Notes: generated by a model not told the origin, from the letters alone. DNA of 64,000 nt from Saccharibacillus endophyticus (GCF_013185185.1 NZ_JAAZWE010000007.1:186001-250000), one strand, 5' to 3'. Counted from the stretch's first letter, positions 16,487-26,789 are shown. Numbers and translations are program-made.

Positions 16487-19400
16487 ATGAGAAAACGATT
16501 GAAATCTTCGCAGTTTAACAGCAAGAGTACGGCTAATTTTATCAAGAAGACGGCAATTGGTTCGTTGATCGGGGTTATCGCATTGGGGACGCTCCCGGCT
16601 ACGATCGGCACGACTTTCGCGGCTCCTGAACAGGTAGAAGCGCCGTTGGTTATCAAAGGCGGCTGGCAGCCGGCTTTGGAAAAGATTCAAATGATTCAGT
16701 TGGACTTAAATTCGAATTCAAGCAATCCTTCTATGTTGCAGCCTGAAAGACCGATGGGATTGATTGCGCGACATGCTCCTGTTAACCCGTTGAACCCGCA
16801 GAGCGAAGAAGGCGCCGCAATCCTTTCGTTCAGCGATTATGACATGAAAAGCTTATACTTTGGAATAGAGGCGCAAGCTCAAGCCGTCTTCGGTGGCGGT
16901 CCTGTTATTTATGCGGAAGAGCCGATCGCGGTGAATGATATCGCCTTAGGTACTTTTACGCAAAGCGAATCGACTCCTGCCGCTTTCGGCACGGGAGAAG
17001 GTAATAATGATCTTGGACCTAACGTTTATCGGCTCTTCTTGCCGGACCTGACATCGAAATATGTTCAAGCCAAACCGTTGATCGAAGAAGGAACCATCGA
17101 GGATCCTCAAGGAATCGACATGTTGGATGATACCGGCGAGACTTTGTACGTAGCCGGCGGGCAAGACGGCCGCATTTGGAAACTGACTAAAATTTATGAG
17201 ATTGACAGCGTGAACGAACCGGTTGACGTGATCGAGAACGATACCGATGCGGACCAAAACAGCGTCAGCGAGGACGTCTACGGAAACAACGAATTTTCCG
17301 ACGGCGATATCGGCTTGATGGATGCCGGATACGAGTATTCGGCCGAGATTTTTGCGACGTTCGAACAAGGATCCGATCTGACCGACGTGGTTTACGATGA
17401 CGGCGAACTGTACGTGGCGGATGCCGGGTTAAATCGCGTCGTCAAGATCGATTTGGACGCGCCGGAGCAAGCACAACCTGTCGCTACGGGCCTGAATGAA
17501 CCGCAAGCGATCGCCTTGGACGGCGAAAACAACGTCTATATCGCGGACACGGGTAACAACCAAGTCAAAAAAGTGAACGCGGCCAACGGGCAGATCGAGA
17601 TTTTGGCCGGCACGGGCGAAGCATCGCAAAGCTACGAAGGCGTTCCTGCGGTTCAATCCTCGCTGACGGAGCCGAAAGGCATCGCGGTCGATCAAGCGTC
17701 GGGAATCGTATACGTGGCCGACGTCGGACGCGTGCAAAAGTTGGTCGACAAGTTCTTCTACCAACAGGTTCGCGACGAAAACGGAGAGGTCTGGAACCTG
17801 GTCGAAAATGCCGAAGGTCTGGATCGCATGCGCGACGACGTGTGGGCGAATTATAAACTGACGAACGACATCTCCAAAACAGCTTTGGAGGAATATCTGA
17901 TCGGCAAAAACGAAAGTTCCGATTGGACGCCGATCGGCGATGAACGCGGATTTACAGGGAAGTTTGACGGCGGCGGCCATTCGATCGGAGGTTTGAAGAT
18001 CCGCGACCAATACGGCGGCCTTTTCACGGCCGTTTATAAAGCGACGGTCGAAAACGTCCGATTGACCGATGTGGACATCGAAAATTATATGAGCACGGGC
18101 GGACTCGCGGCTCGCGCTTACAGCTCGGATATTTCCAAAGTATCGGTCGAAGGAACGATCAGAGGCAGCGATTTCGTGGGCGGCCTGATCGGTAATCTGG
18201 AAGACTCGCGCCTCGCGCAAAGCTTTTTCAACGGTTCGGTCAGCGGCAACGGTAACGTCGGCGGGCTGATCGGGCAGGCGGATTTCGAGAACGGATACGA
18301 ATCGGCTCCGATTCACGACAATTACGTGTGGGGAGAAGTATCGCAGCTCGTTTACACGAGACTGCAGTCCAACACGGTGACTACGGCCAACTTCCGCAGC
18401 GACCGCTTCGGAGGATTCGTAGGTAACGTTTACTATGAGCCTTCTATCGAAGAAACGGACTCGTCCGTCATTTTCAAAAACAACTACGCGTCCGTCAAGC
18501 TTGACGGAACGAACGGCAACCTCAGTTGGATGGAGACGTTCGCTTTCGGCGGCTCCGACGAAACGATTCCGTCGGTATCCAACTACTGGAATACAAAATC
18601 CAACAGCGGCAAAGAAAACGAACTCATCAATGCCAAAGCTTTGAACGACGAGGAAATGAAACGTCAGGCAAGCTTCGTCGATTGGGACTTCCAAAACATT
18701 TGGAGCATGGACCCGGTCAGCGGCTATCCGGTCTTCAAAGGCATCAAAGAAGAGCCGACCACGCCTCCGGTCACGCCGCCGACGACTCCTTCGACTCCGT
18801 CGACGGGCGGCGGCACATCGTCTCCGATCGTAACATCGCCGATACCTGCGTCGAACACGACGGTCATTAACGTCAACGTGCAAAACGATAAGACCGCCAA
18901 CGGTTCGGTCGTTTCGACATTGGCGATTACCCGCACCAAAGGTACGGACGGCACGATAAAAGACGCGCTTCAACTGACTCCGGCGAAAGCGACGGAAATC
19001 ATCAACTTGTTGAAAACATCCGGTTCTAAAACGGCGGCAATCGTGCTTCCGGATACGAGCGACGAAGTCTCGCAGTGGGACTTGACGGTTCCGGGCGCGG
19101 CATCCAAACTGCTGACGGACGAAGGCATCGAACTGGTGATCCTGAATCCGAACGTGCGCATCACGGTTGCGGCTTCCTCGATGACAGGGCTGACGGAAGA
19201 TCTGTACTTCCGCTTGATTCCGGTGAAGAGCACGGCAACGAGTGCCGAGATTCAAGCAAGGGCGCTGGCGAACCAACAGATTGTCACCGCAGCGAACGGC
19301 GGCGATATCACGGTGGTCGGCCGTCCGATGACCATTGAGACGAATCTGCAAAGCCGTCCGGTGACACTTACTCTGCCGCTTCCGGCAAATAGCAGCTTCA

Positions 19401-20140
19401 CGGCAGCAGCGCAGAAAAAGCTGGGCGTCTATATCGAGCACAGCGACGGCACGAAACAGTTGGTTCCGGGCAAAGTCGTCACGCAAGAAGGCGGGAAGCT
19501 GGGCATCGAAATCACGGTCAACCACTTCAGTACGTTCACGATTGTGAACGTCAGCAATTGGGGCAGCATGTTGATCGCGTCGCCTTACATCATGGGCTAC
19601 GCGAACGGCAGCTTCAAACCGGCGCAAAACATTACGCGCGCCGAGCTGGCTGCGATCGTCGGCCGGATCACGGGCGTAACGGAAGGAACGGCAACGTTCA
19701 GCGACGTCAAAAACGGAAGCTGGGCTTCGACGGTCGTCGGACCGGCTGCGGCATCCGGCATCATGACGGGCTACGGTGACGGTACGTTCAAGCCGAACGC
19801 TTCGATCACGCGCGGCGAGCTGGCTGCGGCTTTGTCGAAGCTGCTGCCGCAAAGCGGACTGGACGCGAGCGGTCAAGCAGCCGGATTCAGCGACCTGGCA
19901 GCGAGCCACTGGGCAGCAACGGCTGCGTCGCAATTGCAAGCGGCAGGCGTAGTGACGGGTTATGCGGACGGCAGCTTCAAGCCGGAGCAGAACGTGACGC
20001 GTGCCGAGGCGGTGGCGATGATTAACCGTTTGATCGGGCTGGACGGTTCGACGGCTCTGCCGGGTGCAGCGTCGTGGAATGACGTAGCAGATACGTATTG
20101 GGCTTACGATGCGGTTCGCGCGGCTTCGATGAAGCGGTAA
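16487..20140 (+). CDS. S-layer-anchored surface protein with NHL and GLUG repeats and three SLH domains
   Basis: A 1217-residue secreted protein. A signal peptide (residues 1-47; Lys/Arg n-region, GSLIGVIALGTLPA core, cleavage after FAA) is followed by NHL beta-propeller blades (about 290-425; LYVADAGLNRVVKIDL, VYIADTGNNQVKKVN), then GLUG-type repeats (about 480-620; GGGHSIGGL, FVGGLIGNL, NVGGLIGQ), and a Pro/Thr linker (about 763-785). A roughly 230-residue domain shared with the next SLH protein precedes three C-terminal SLH domains (about 1025-1217; IMGYANGSFKPAQNITRAELAAI, etc.), which bind pyruvylated cell-wall polymer. The ligand is unknown. The TTCAG-type promoter lies upstream; a terminator follows. 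Confidence 0.9.
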   Translation: MRKRLKSSQFNSKSTANFIKKTAIGSLIGVIALGTLPATIGTTFAAPEQVEAPLVIKGGWQPALEKIQMIQLDLNSNSSNPSMLQPERPMGLIARHAPVNPLNPQSEEGAAILSFSDYDMKSLYFGIEAQAQAVFGGGPVIYAEEPIAVNDIALGTFTQSESTPAAFGTGEGNNDLGPNVYRLFLPDLTSKYVQAKPLIEEGTIEDPQGIDMLDDTGETLYVAGGQDGRIWKLTKIYEIDSVNEPVDVIENDTDADQNSVSEDVYGNNEFSDGDIGLMDAGYEYSAEIFATFEQGSDLTDVVYDDGELYVADAGLNRVVKIDLDAPEQAQPVATGLNEPQAIALDGENNVYIADTGNNQVKKVNAANGQIEILAGTGEASQSYEGVPAVQSSLTEPKGIAVDQASGIVYVADVGRVQKLVDKFFYQQVRDENGEVWNLVENAEGLDRMRDDVWANYKLTNDISKTALEEYLIGKNESSDWTPIGDERGFTGKFDGGGHSIGGLKIRDQYGGLFTAVYKATVENVRLTDVDIENYMSTGGLAARAYSSDISKVSVEGTIRGSDFVGGLIGNLEDSRLAQSFFNGSVSGNGNVGGLIGQADFENGYESAPIHDNYVWGEVSQLVYTRLQSNTVTTANFRSDRFGGFVGNVYYEPSIEETDSSVIFKNNYASVKLDGTNGNLSWMETFAFGGSDETIPSVSNYWNTKSNSGKENELINAKALNDEEMKRQASFVDWDFQNIWSMDPVSGYPVFKGIKEEPTTPPVTPPTTPSTPSTGGGTSSPIVTSPIPASNTTVINVNVQNDKTANGSVVSTLAITRTKGTDGTIKDALQLTPAKATEIINLLKTSGSKTAAIVLPDTSDEVSQWDLTVPGAASKLLTDEGIELVILNPNVRITVAASSMTGLTEDLYFRLIPVKSTATSAEIQARALANQQIVTAANGGDITVVGRPMTIETNLQSRPVTLTLPLPANSSFTAAAQKKLGVYIEHSDGTKQLVPGKVVTQEGGKLGIEITVNHFSTFTIVNVSNWGSMLIASPYIMGYANGSFKPAQNITRAELAAIVGRITGVTEGTATFSDVKNGSWASTVVGPAAASGIMTGYGDGTFKPNASITRGELAAALSKLLPQSGLDASGQAAGFSDLAASHWAATAASQLQAAGVVTGYADGSFKPEQNVTRAEAVAMINRLIGLDGSTALPGAASWNDVADTYWAYDAVRAASMKR

Positions 20141-20237
20141 GAGGAAAAGTGACGCAAATAAAGGATACGACGAAATGTATTTTCGAAATGATTGATTTAT
20201 GTATTGCAATCCAAAAAAGAATTGAATGTTCAGCCTC

Positions 20238-20261
20238 AGCATCCGAAAGGGTGCTTTTTTT
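20238..20261 (+). terminator. Terminator of the first SLH gene
   Basis: AGCATCC and GGGTGCT pair around GAAA and run into seven T. Confidence 0.9.
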
Positions 20262-20329
20262 ATGCCCGTAAAATTCTCTTAGTTCGATTAGTCCGCGAAA
20301 CCCGTAAACAAGACGAAAACCTGAACATC

Positions 20330-20365
20330 AAAAAAAGCCCGTGACGAGAAGTGTAGTCGCGGGCT
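20330..20365 (-). terminator. Terminator of the UPF0210 remnant
   Basis: On the minus strand AGCCCGCGAC pairs with GTCACGGGCT (one mismatch) and is followed by seven T. Confidence 0.85.
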
Positions 20366-20379
20366 GAAGAAGATACCGA

Positions 20380-21178
20380 TCAGTTTTTAAAACTATGAAT
20401 CGGCGCCGGTACGCGGCCGCCGCGATTGATAAACGGCGCGCAATCGTGCCCGGCGCGCCGGCTTCTTCCAGGCCCATCACCCGGAAGATTTTCGCGATGG
20501 AATCCCCGACTGCAGGCGTCGGAGCGAGCGAGAGGTCGATGCTACCGAACGGCACGCCGAGGCGCTTTGCCGCTTCCTGCGCGACGAATTGGCTGGCACG
20601 CGTTACCTTGAATGCGGTGCGCTTGATCGTCTCGCACAGCGTTTCGAGATCGACGTCCTTGACGTCTTCGAGCGCTCTTTTCACGACGCCGGGGCCGCTG
20701 ACGCCCGGCCATGAACGGATTATCCTCGACCGCATTGCAGAATACGACCAGCTTGGAACAGCCCAGCGAATCGCGGTCGGCGGTCAGCTCGGCCGTCTGC
20801 CGGATGATCTCGCCCATCTTTTTGACCGCGTCCATGTTGATGCCGCTGCGCGACGAGCCGATATTGACGGAAGAGCAGACGCGTTAGGTCACGGCCAGCG
20901 CTTCCGGCATGCTGTCGATGAGGATGCGGTTGCTGTTGGTATAGCCTTTCTGCACCAGCGCGGAGAAGCCGCCGAGGAAATTGACGCTCCAGATCTTCGC
21001 CCGTTTTGACGAGATGCTCGGCCAAACGGGTGATTTTGTCGTACACCTTTTGATTGAATGTCTTCAGATCCGGGTGTCCGCAGTCCATCAGGCTGATGCC
21101 CATCGTGATGGTCCGCACGTCGAGCTTCATTTCGGAAATCATGGTGTTCGTTTCTTGAACTTCGAATTTCGAGATCAT
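20380..21178 (-). pseudogene. UPF0210/PFL-like (DUF711) gene remnant with several internal deletions
   Basis: Intact members have about 450 residues. Here the pieces are in order but scattered over frames: N-terminus (DVRTITMGISLMDCGHPDLKTFNQKVYDKITRLAEHLVKTGEDL), then NFLGGFSALVQKGY, an in-frame TAA before RVCSSVNIGS, DAVKKMGEIIRQTAELTADRDSLGC to EDNPFMAG, VSGPGVVKRALEDV to GLEEAGAPGT, and finally the true C-terminus FINRGGRVPAPIHSFKN with its stop at 20380. At least three segments are missing, the largest (about 150 residues) before the C-terminus. The gene cannot make a full protein. Confidence 0.85.
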
Positions 21179-21197
21179 GGGTCATCAGCCTCCTTTC

Positions 21198-21434
21198 CTA
21201 AATTCGGTGCATGCTGTTGAAAATGTCTTCGTGCTGAAGCTTGATTTCGACTCCGATGGTCAGGCCCAAGTCGTGCAGATCCGTGATCAGATTCTCGAAC
21301 GCTTTTGCCGGGCTGGAGATGTCCACGATCATCATCATGTTGAAGTAGTCCTGCACGATCGTTTGCGAGATATCGAGAATGTTGACGTTTTGTTCCGCGA
21401 GGCAGGTGCAGACTTTGGCAATGATGCCTTTCAT
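21198..21434 (-). CDS. ACT-domain protein (UPF0237 family) with an N-terminal in-frame deletion
   Basis: A 78-residue frame with the family core GIIAKVCTCLAEQNVNILDISQTIVQDYF and the conserved C-terminus IKLQHEDIFNSMHRI. Intact proteins have about 89-90 residues and start MKAIVTVVGKDKVGIIA. Here MK joins directly to GIIA, so the first strand and the GKD loop (about 11 codons) are missing in frame. An AAGGGG site precedes the ATG. In other Firmicutes this gene is paired with UPF0210, as here. With its partner destroyed, it is probably decaying too. Confidence 0.75.
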   Translation of the reverse strand: MKGIIAKVCTCLAEQNVNILDISQTIVQDYFNMMMIVDISSPAKAFENLITDLHDLGLTIGVEIKLQHEDIFNSMHRI

Positions 21435-21623
21435 CGTGAAATTCCCCTTGTTGACATGCGCTGGCGACTATGAGATGCAGCTGGTTTATCGGCATTCGGT
21501 AATGCGTCAGCGCGTTAAGTTATGAGTTGTTATGTCAAATCGGGAGGGAGGGTGAAAATGGAGATTTGATGGGAGTGGGGATCTATATATCTAGAGCTAT
21601 TATGACCGAAACAAGCAAGCTTG

Positions 21624-21655
21624 TTTAGAATTTGTTTAGAGCCAGTTGATATAGT
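21624..21655 (+). promoter_or_regulatory. Direct-repeat promoter (TTTAG variant), site 2
   Basis: TTTAG (21624), TTTAG (21635) and TATAGT (21650) with the same 6- and 10-base spacings as site 1 and an extended TGA before the -10. Both repeats carry the same C-to-T change. It sits 59 bases before the second SLH protein. Confidence 0.8.
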
Positions 21656-21714
21656 GTTTTGGTACAAATACGGGAGTGAGCTTCCAAAGATCAACATAGA
21701 GGGGATGATGAAGT

Positions 21715-24700
21715 TTGAGGCAACATAGATCAAATCGATTTGTTGAAATTGCCGGAGGCCGATGGTGGAAAAAAAGCAGCATCGCCGTACTTGCAAGTGT
21801 GATGGTATTGGGGAGTACCGTTCCTTTGATAGGGGCTAAAAAAGCCGAGGCATCTTCGGTTTCGTCTGATGTAGAAAAGGTCTTGGTAAAAGTATATGGA
21901 GCCGATGTTTCTGGAGATTCTTCCTTGTTGAAGAAGCCCGCTGCTTTAAGTTATATCGAAGTGAATGGGATGACGACGCTGGTTGCCAACGATCCCGATA
22001 ATCAAAAAGTTTTTCTTTTCGGCAAGCAAAGTTCTTCCTCGGATCAATCGATTGAAGCGTTGATTGACTCTGTGGAAATTCGGAATGAAGAGCAGGAACT
22101 TGTTTCGGTAAATGATGTCACGATGAATCCGAATTTGTCACGACTTCCTTTCTTCACGTCCACGGTTCCGGATCCGGGACTGTTTATTCCTTTCCAGACG
22201 GAGCAACCGGAATCCGGAGTCACAACATATAAAGCGCAAACGGTAGTAGACTCGGTTTACCTTCAACAACCAGAGGGCGTAGCTTTCGCTCCAGGTTCGA
22301 ACGAGGTTTATATTGCCGATCAAGCCGCGAATCAAATTGTAAAATCGACGTTGACTCCAGGCAATGGGGATGCGTTCCTTTCGGAAACTGTGGTGTTTTT
22401 GGATCATATGGACGTGAACGGGCCCAAAGATGTTGATTTTGCGGATGGAACTTTATATATATCCGAGACATCGACAGGGAACATCTTGAAAAGCGATGAA
22501 TCGGGTAATGTGACATTGCTGGCTACGGGTCTTCGTCGTCCTACAGCAATAGCGGCAGACGGTCAAGGCGGATTATACGTAGCCGAAACCGGACGTCATC
22601 GAATCGTGAAAATCGATACCGATCTTGGACTTGATGGATCGATAGAAGTTGTTGCCGGAACCAATAATGAAGGAATGGGAGCCGCAGGAGGAAGTCCTTT
22701 GCAAACAGCGTTGGATGCTCCGGAAGGCGTAGCCGTTGCCGCGGACGGAACTCTATACATTTCAGATACGGGAAACCATCGGATTTTGAAGATGGTAGAT
22801 AAATCCGTATATACGTACGACACGTATACAGACAAAGACGGGGTTGAGTGGAATATGATCCGAACTGCCACTGATCTGGATCATATTCGTGACAACTTGA
22901 ATGGTAACTATCGATTGGCCAATGACGTATCCATTGCTGATTTAAGTGCGTGGGTGCCGGTCGGTACAAACGATACTCCGTTTAAAGGGCGGTTCGACGG
23001 AAACCATTACGCGATTAAAGATTTAAATATTCAGACGAATGATTCTGTGCGAAATATGGGATTGTTCGGAAGCTTGAACGAAGCTGAAATCCAAAAGGTA
23101 AACTTGTTGGATGTGAATATCAAGGCCGGAAATTACGTTGGAGCTTTGGCGGGAGAATCCAGATATTCCGTAATCAAAGAAGTAACCGTTCAAGGCGAAG
23201 TATGGGGAACCCGGACAACCGGATTGTTGGTCGGCGACTCCAGACAAACGCTTTATACCCAAAATAATGTCACGGGCGTTGTCCATGCACGTCTTCGTAC
23301 GAGCGGCTCTTCCGTATTCGATTTCGGCGGGTTAATTGGTGATAGCGAGCGGGATCAAATTCTTTATAATTCCGTTAATGTTAAAGTCACGACAGCTGAA
23401 AATCCGAATAATGATTCAATCGGAGGGTTAGCAGGTAGCGTATACAGTGGTGAAATCAGGCAAAATGCAGTACAAGGATCGGTCGAAGGGAATTATAAAA
23501 TCGGCGGGTTTATCGGAGAGCTTAGTTTGGTTCCGGGGACCGTCATTTCCGACAACTACACATGGAGCAATGTCAAATCGCTTCCAATCATTCCTGGCAC
23601 AAATTACGATACAGAGGTTGACAGTGTCGGAGGATTTATCGGAGCAACCTATAGCGGAAACGACTCCGATGACCTAGTCACTAACTTTACGGTTCAACAC
23701 AACTACAGCTCCAATATTGTGGATTTGACGGCCGGAAATTCAGTGCAAATTGATCGAATCGGAGCGTTTCTGGGATACGTCAATCCGAGCTATATTGATG
23801 TACTGAGTTTCAAAGCGAACTATTGGAATAAAACTAAAAATTTCCTCATCGATGAATACCCGTTTGCATTTGCTTTGAGCGAAAACGAGATGAGATCGGA
23901 TAGCGCTTTTAAAAGCAGCGGTTGGGATTTTGAGAACATTTGGACGCTGAATACGCAGCAGTCTTTATATCCGACGTTGAGACCTTACGCCGAAGAAGTG
24001 ACGCTGCCTCCTGTTCGTCCGGAAAATGTACAGGCAGTTGCTTCAGATTCAAAGGCTGAAGTAAGCTGGACCGCTTCTCCGGAAGCGGACAGTTATAACG
24101 TTTATCGATTCGAAGGCATTTATCCACCAGAAGATTTGAACCTGTGGGTTGAAATTGCACAGAATGTAACTTCGACGACTTATACCGCGACTAATCTTAC
24201 AAACGACAAGTCGTATATGTTTGCTGTAAAAGCGGTCGGTACTGCCGGGGCATCCGGATTCTCTCGTGCGTCAAACGTAGTGGTACCGAAGGGAACGCTT
24301 CAATACGAGTACGAGAAAAAAGAGATTGACGGTGTCGTCTGGAATGTGATGAAAACACCAGCCGATCTCGACCATATTCGTGACGATCTGCAAGGAAACT
24401 ATATATTGACTCAAGATATTTCCAAAGATCAACTGGATCAATATCTGTCTACTCAAGACCGTACTTCCTGGAAACCGATCGGGAATGACCTTGAACTTTT
24501 CGGGGGGTCTTTTGATGGCGGTGGACATACGATTGATGGATTGAAAGTTGGCGGAGGAGAAGACGAGGCTTTAGTAGGTGGTCTCTTTGAGGCTTTGAAC
24601 CAGGCAACGGTTCGGAACCTTCGCCTTACGAACGTAGATATTGCACCTTCGCAGGTTGCGGGTGGTTTGGCAGCAACTGCTACTGAGTCTGTAATTGAAA

Positions 24701-26721
24701 AAGTTGCAGTCGAAGGTTCTGTCCGCGGCAATCAATATGTAGGCGGCCTTCTTGGGCAGGTACTGAGCAGTACGGTAAGCGAAAGCTATTTCCGCGGCAA
24801 GGTGGAAGGATACGGAGTATTGGGCGGTTTGGTTGGTTCTATTTATATGAATGAAGCATCAGGTGTTCATTCGATTTCCAACAACTACGCTTGGGCAAAA
24901 GTGACACCGGACATGCCACGTTTTTCTGCACGAGGCATTGCAGCCGTATCAGCAGGGTTTGCAGGCGAAGTCATCTACAAGTCTGTACAACTTAATGAAG
25001 TTACAAACTCGGAAAGCCCGATTGTTTTCCAAAACAACTATAGCTCTTCCGAGATTACGGCAATCATGTTTGCGGATAGCCATGACGTAATTGTTAATGA
25101 CATTGGTATTTTTGCTGATGCTTGGCCGTTTGAAGGGCCGAGCTTTGAATCCGACCCTATATCGGGCATTTCGAATTACTGGGATGGTACGTATGACATG
25201 CCGTTGAACGAAACTTCAGCATTGGCTCAAAAACTTTCGACGGCAGAAATGAAAACTCGATCAAGCTTTAAAGACTGGGACTTCCAAAATATCTGGTCAA
25301 TGGATACCGTTAGCGGTTATCCGATTCTGAAAGCGTTCATGGAACAGCCAACGAATCCGACCAACCCGACAAATCCATCGACAGGCGGCGGGGGAACGTC
25401 GACCCCGGTTGTGACAACACCGACGCCACAACCGACGACAACAACGATTAATGTCAATGTACAAAATGACAAAGCGGCAAATGGTGCAGTTGTGTCGACG
25501 CTGACGATCACGCGTACGAAAGCAGCAGACGGTACCGTGAAGGACCAACTGCAATTCACGCCAGCGAAAGCAAGAGAAATTATCGAATTGTTGAAAGCAT
25601 CCGGTTCCAAAACAGCAGCAATCGTGCTTCCGGATGCGATTGACGAAGTGTCCGAATGGAATCTGAATGTACCGAAGGATGCAGCGAAACTGCTGACGGA
25701 TGAAGGCGTCGAGCTGGTCATCCTGAACCCGAACGTACGCATTACAGTTCCGGCTTCGTCGCTGACAGGATTGACGGACGATCTGTACTTCCGTCTGATT
25801 CCGGTGAAGAGCACGGCGACAAGCGAAGAAATTCAAGCACGGGCACTGGCGAATCAAGAGATTGTGGCGACCGCGAACGGCGGCGATATTACGGTGGTCG
25901 GTCGCCCTATGACGATCGAAACGAACCTGCAAAGCCGTCCGGTGACGCTGACTCTGCCGCTTCCGGCAAACAGCAGCTTCACGGCGGCGCAACGTCAAAA
26001 GCTGGGCGTGTACATTGAGCACAGCGACGGAACGAAGCAGTTGGTTCGCGGCACGGTCGTGACTCAAGAAGACGGCAAACTGGGCATTGAGATTACGGTG
26101 AATCACTTCAGTACCTTCACCGTTGTGAACGTCAGCAATTGGGGCAGCACGCTGATCGCGTCGCCTTACATCATGGGCTACGCGAACGGCAGCTTCAAAC
26201 CGGCGCAGAACATCACGCGCGCCGAGCTGGCGGCAATCGTCGGCCGGATCACGGGCGTGACGGAAGGCACGGCGGCATTCGGCGACGTGAAAAACGGAAG
26301 CTGGGCTTCGACGGTCGTCGGACCGGCTGCGGCATTGGGTATCATGACGGGCTACGGCGACGGCACGTTCAAGCCGAATGCGTCGATCACGCGCGGCGAA
26401 TTGGCTGCGGCTTTGGCGAAGCTGCTCCCGCAAAGCGGATTGGACGCAAACATTCAAGCGGCCGGATTCAGCGACCTGGCAGCAAGCCATTGGGCAGCTG
26501 CTCCGGCAGCGGAGCTGCAAGCGGCAGGCGTGGTAACGGGGTATGCGGATGGCAGCTTCAAGCCGGAGCAAAACGTAACGCGCGCCGAAGCGGTCACGAT
26601 GATTAACCGTTTGATCGGGCTGGACGGTTCGACGGCGCTGCCGGGTGCAGCGTCGTGGAATGACGTGGCGGATACGTATTGGGCTTACGATGCGGTTCGC
26701 GCGGCTTCGATGCAGCGGTAA
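21715..26721 (+). CDS. Giant S-layer-anchored surface protein with NHL, GLUG, FnIII and three SLH domains
   Basis: A 1668-residue secreted protein starting at TTG, 10 bases after GAGGGG; the nearby ATG-ATG is out of frame. Signal peptide (residues 1-44, AVLASVMVLGSTVPLIG core), NHL blades (about 185-360; VYIADQAANQIVKS, LYISDTGNHRILKM), a first GLUG block (about 395-650), a fibronectin type III domain (about 765-860; ENVQAVASDSKAEVSWTASP), a second GLUG block (about 900-1120), a Pro/Thr linker, the shared ~230-residue domain, and three SLH domains (about 1475-1668). The last ~430 residues match the 16487 protein at roughly 90% or more in DNA; the N-terminal two thirds are more diverged and visibly more A/T-rich. 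It looks like a duplicated and reassorted paralog. Confidence 0.9.
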   Translation: MRQHRSNRFVEIAGGRWWKKSSIAVLASVMVLGSTVPLIGAKKAEASSVSSDVEKVLVKVYGADVSGDSSLLKKPAALSYIEVNGMTTLVANDPDNQKVFLFGKQSSSSDQSIEALIDSVEIRNEEQELVSVNDVTMNPNLSRLPFFTSTVPDPGLFIPFQTEQPESGVTTYKAQTVVDSVYLQQPEGVAFAPGSNEVYIADQAANQIVKSTLTPGNGDAFLSETVVFLDHMDVNGPKDVDFADGTLYISETSTGNILKSDESGNVTLLATGLRRPTAIAADGQGGLYVAETGRHRIVKIDTDLGLDGSIEVVAGTNNEGMGAAGGSPLQTALDAPEGVAVAADGTLYISDTGNHRILKMVDKSVYTYDTYTDKDGVEWNMIRTATDLDHIRDNLNGNYRLANDVSIADLSAWVPVGTNDTPFKGRFDGNHYAIKDLNIQTNDSVRNMGLFGSLNEAEIQKVNLLDVNIKAGNYVGALAGESRYSVIKEVTVQGEVWGTRTTGLLVGDSRQTLYTQNNVTGVVHARLRTSGSSVFDFGGLIGDSERDQILYNSVNVKVTTAENPNNDSIGGLAGSVYSGEIRQNAVQGSVEGNYKIGGFIGELSLVPGTVISDNYTWSNVKSLPIIPGTNYDTEVDSVGGFIGATYSGNDSDDLVTNFTVQHNYSSNIVDLTAGNSVQIDRIGAFLGYVNPSYIDVLSFKANYWNKTKNFLIDEYPFAFALSENEMRSDSAFKSSGWDFENIWTLNTQQSLYPTLRPYAEEVTLPPVRPENVQAVASDSKAEVSWTASPEADSYNVYRFEGIYPPEDLNLWVEIAQNVTSTTYTATNLTNDKSYMFAVKAVGTAGASGFSRASNVVVPKGTLQYEYEKKEIDGVVWNVMKTPADLDHIRDDLQGNYILTQDISKDQLDQYLSTQDRTSWKPIGNDLELFGGSFDGGGHTIDGLKVGGGEDEALVGGLFEALNQATVRNLRLTNVDIAPSQVAGGLAATATESVIEKVAVEGSVRGNQYVGGLLGQVLSSTVSESYFRGKVEGYGVLGGLVGSIYMNEASGVHSISNNYAWAKVTPDMPRFSARGIAAVSAGFAGEVIYKSVQLNEVTNSESPIVFQNNYSSSEITAIMFADSHDVIVNDIGIFADAWPFEGPSFESDPISGISNYWDGTYDMPLNETSALAQKLSTAEMKTRSSFKDWDFQNIWSMDTVSGYPILKAFMEQPTNPTNPTNPSTGGGGTSTPVVTTPTPQPTTTTINVNVQNDKAANGAVVSTLTITRTKAADGTVKDQLQFTPAKAREIIELLKASGSKTAAIVLPDAIDEVSEWNLNVPKDAAKLLTDEGVELVILNPNVRITVPASSLTGLTDDLYFRLIPVKSTATSEEIQARALANQEIVATANGGDITVVGRPMTIETNLQSRPVTLTLPLPANSSFTAAQRQKLGVYIEHSDGTKQLVRGTVVTQEDGKLGIEITVNHFSTFTVVNVSNWGSTLIASPYIMGYANGSFKPAQNITRAELAAIVGRITGVTEGTAAFGDVKNGSWASTVVGPAAALGIMTGYGDGTFKPNASITRGELAAALAKLLPQSGLDANIQAAGFSDLAASHWAAAPAAELQAAGVVTGYADGSFKPEQNVTRAEAVTMINRLIGLDGSTALPGAASWNDVADTYWAYDAVRAASMQR

Positions 26722-26742
26722 GAGCAATACGAATAGAGAATG

Positions 26743-26772
26743 AGAGACCGGGCTTCGGCCTGGTCTCTTTTT
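26743..26772 (+). terminator. Terminator of the second SLH gene
   Basis: AGAGACC/GGTCTCT with an inner CTTCGG turn, followed by six T. Confidence 0.9.
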
Positions 26773-26789
26773 TATGCGGAGTGACATAG

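Noticed and set aside
17429..20242. A 937-residue open frame on the minus strand across the first SLH gene
   Set aside because: Arg/Val-rich antisense shadow of a GC-rich coding sequence, no ribosome binding site, no domain. The plus-strand protein has clear domains.
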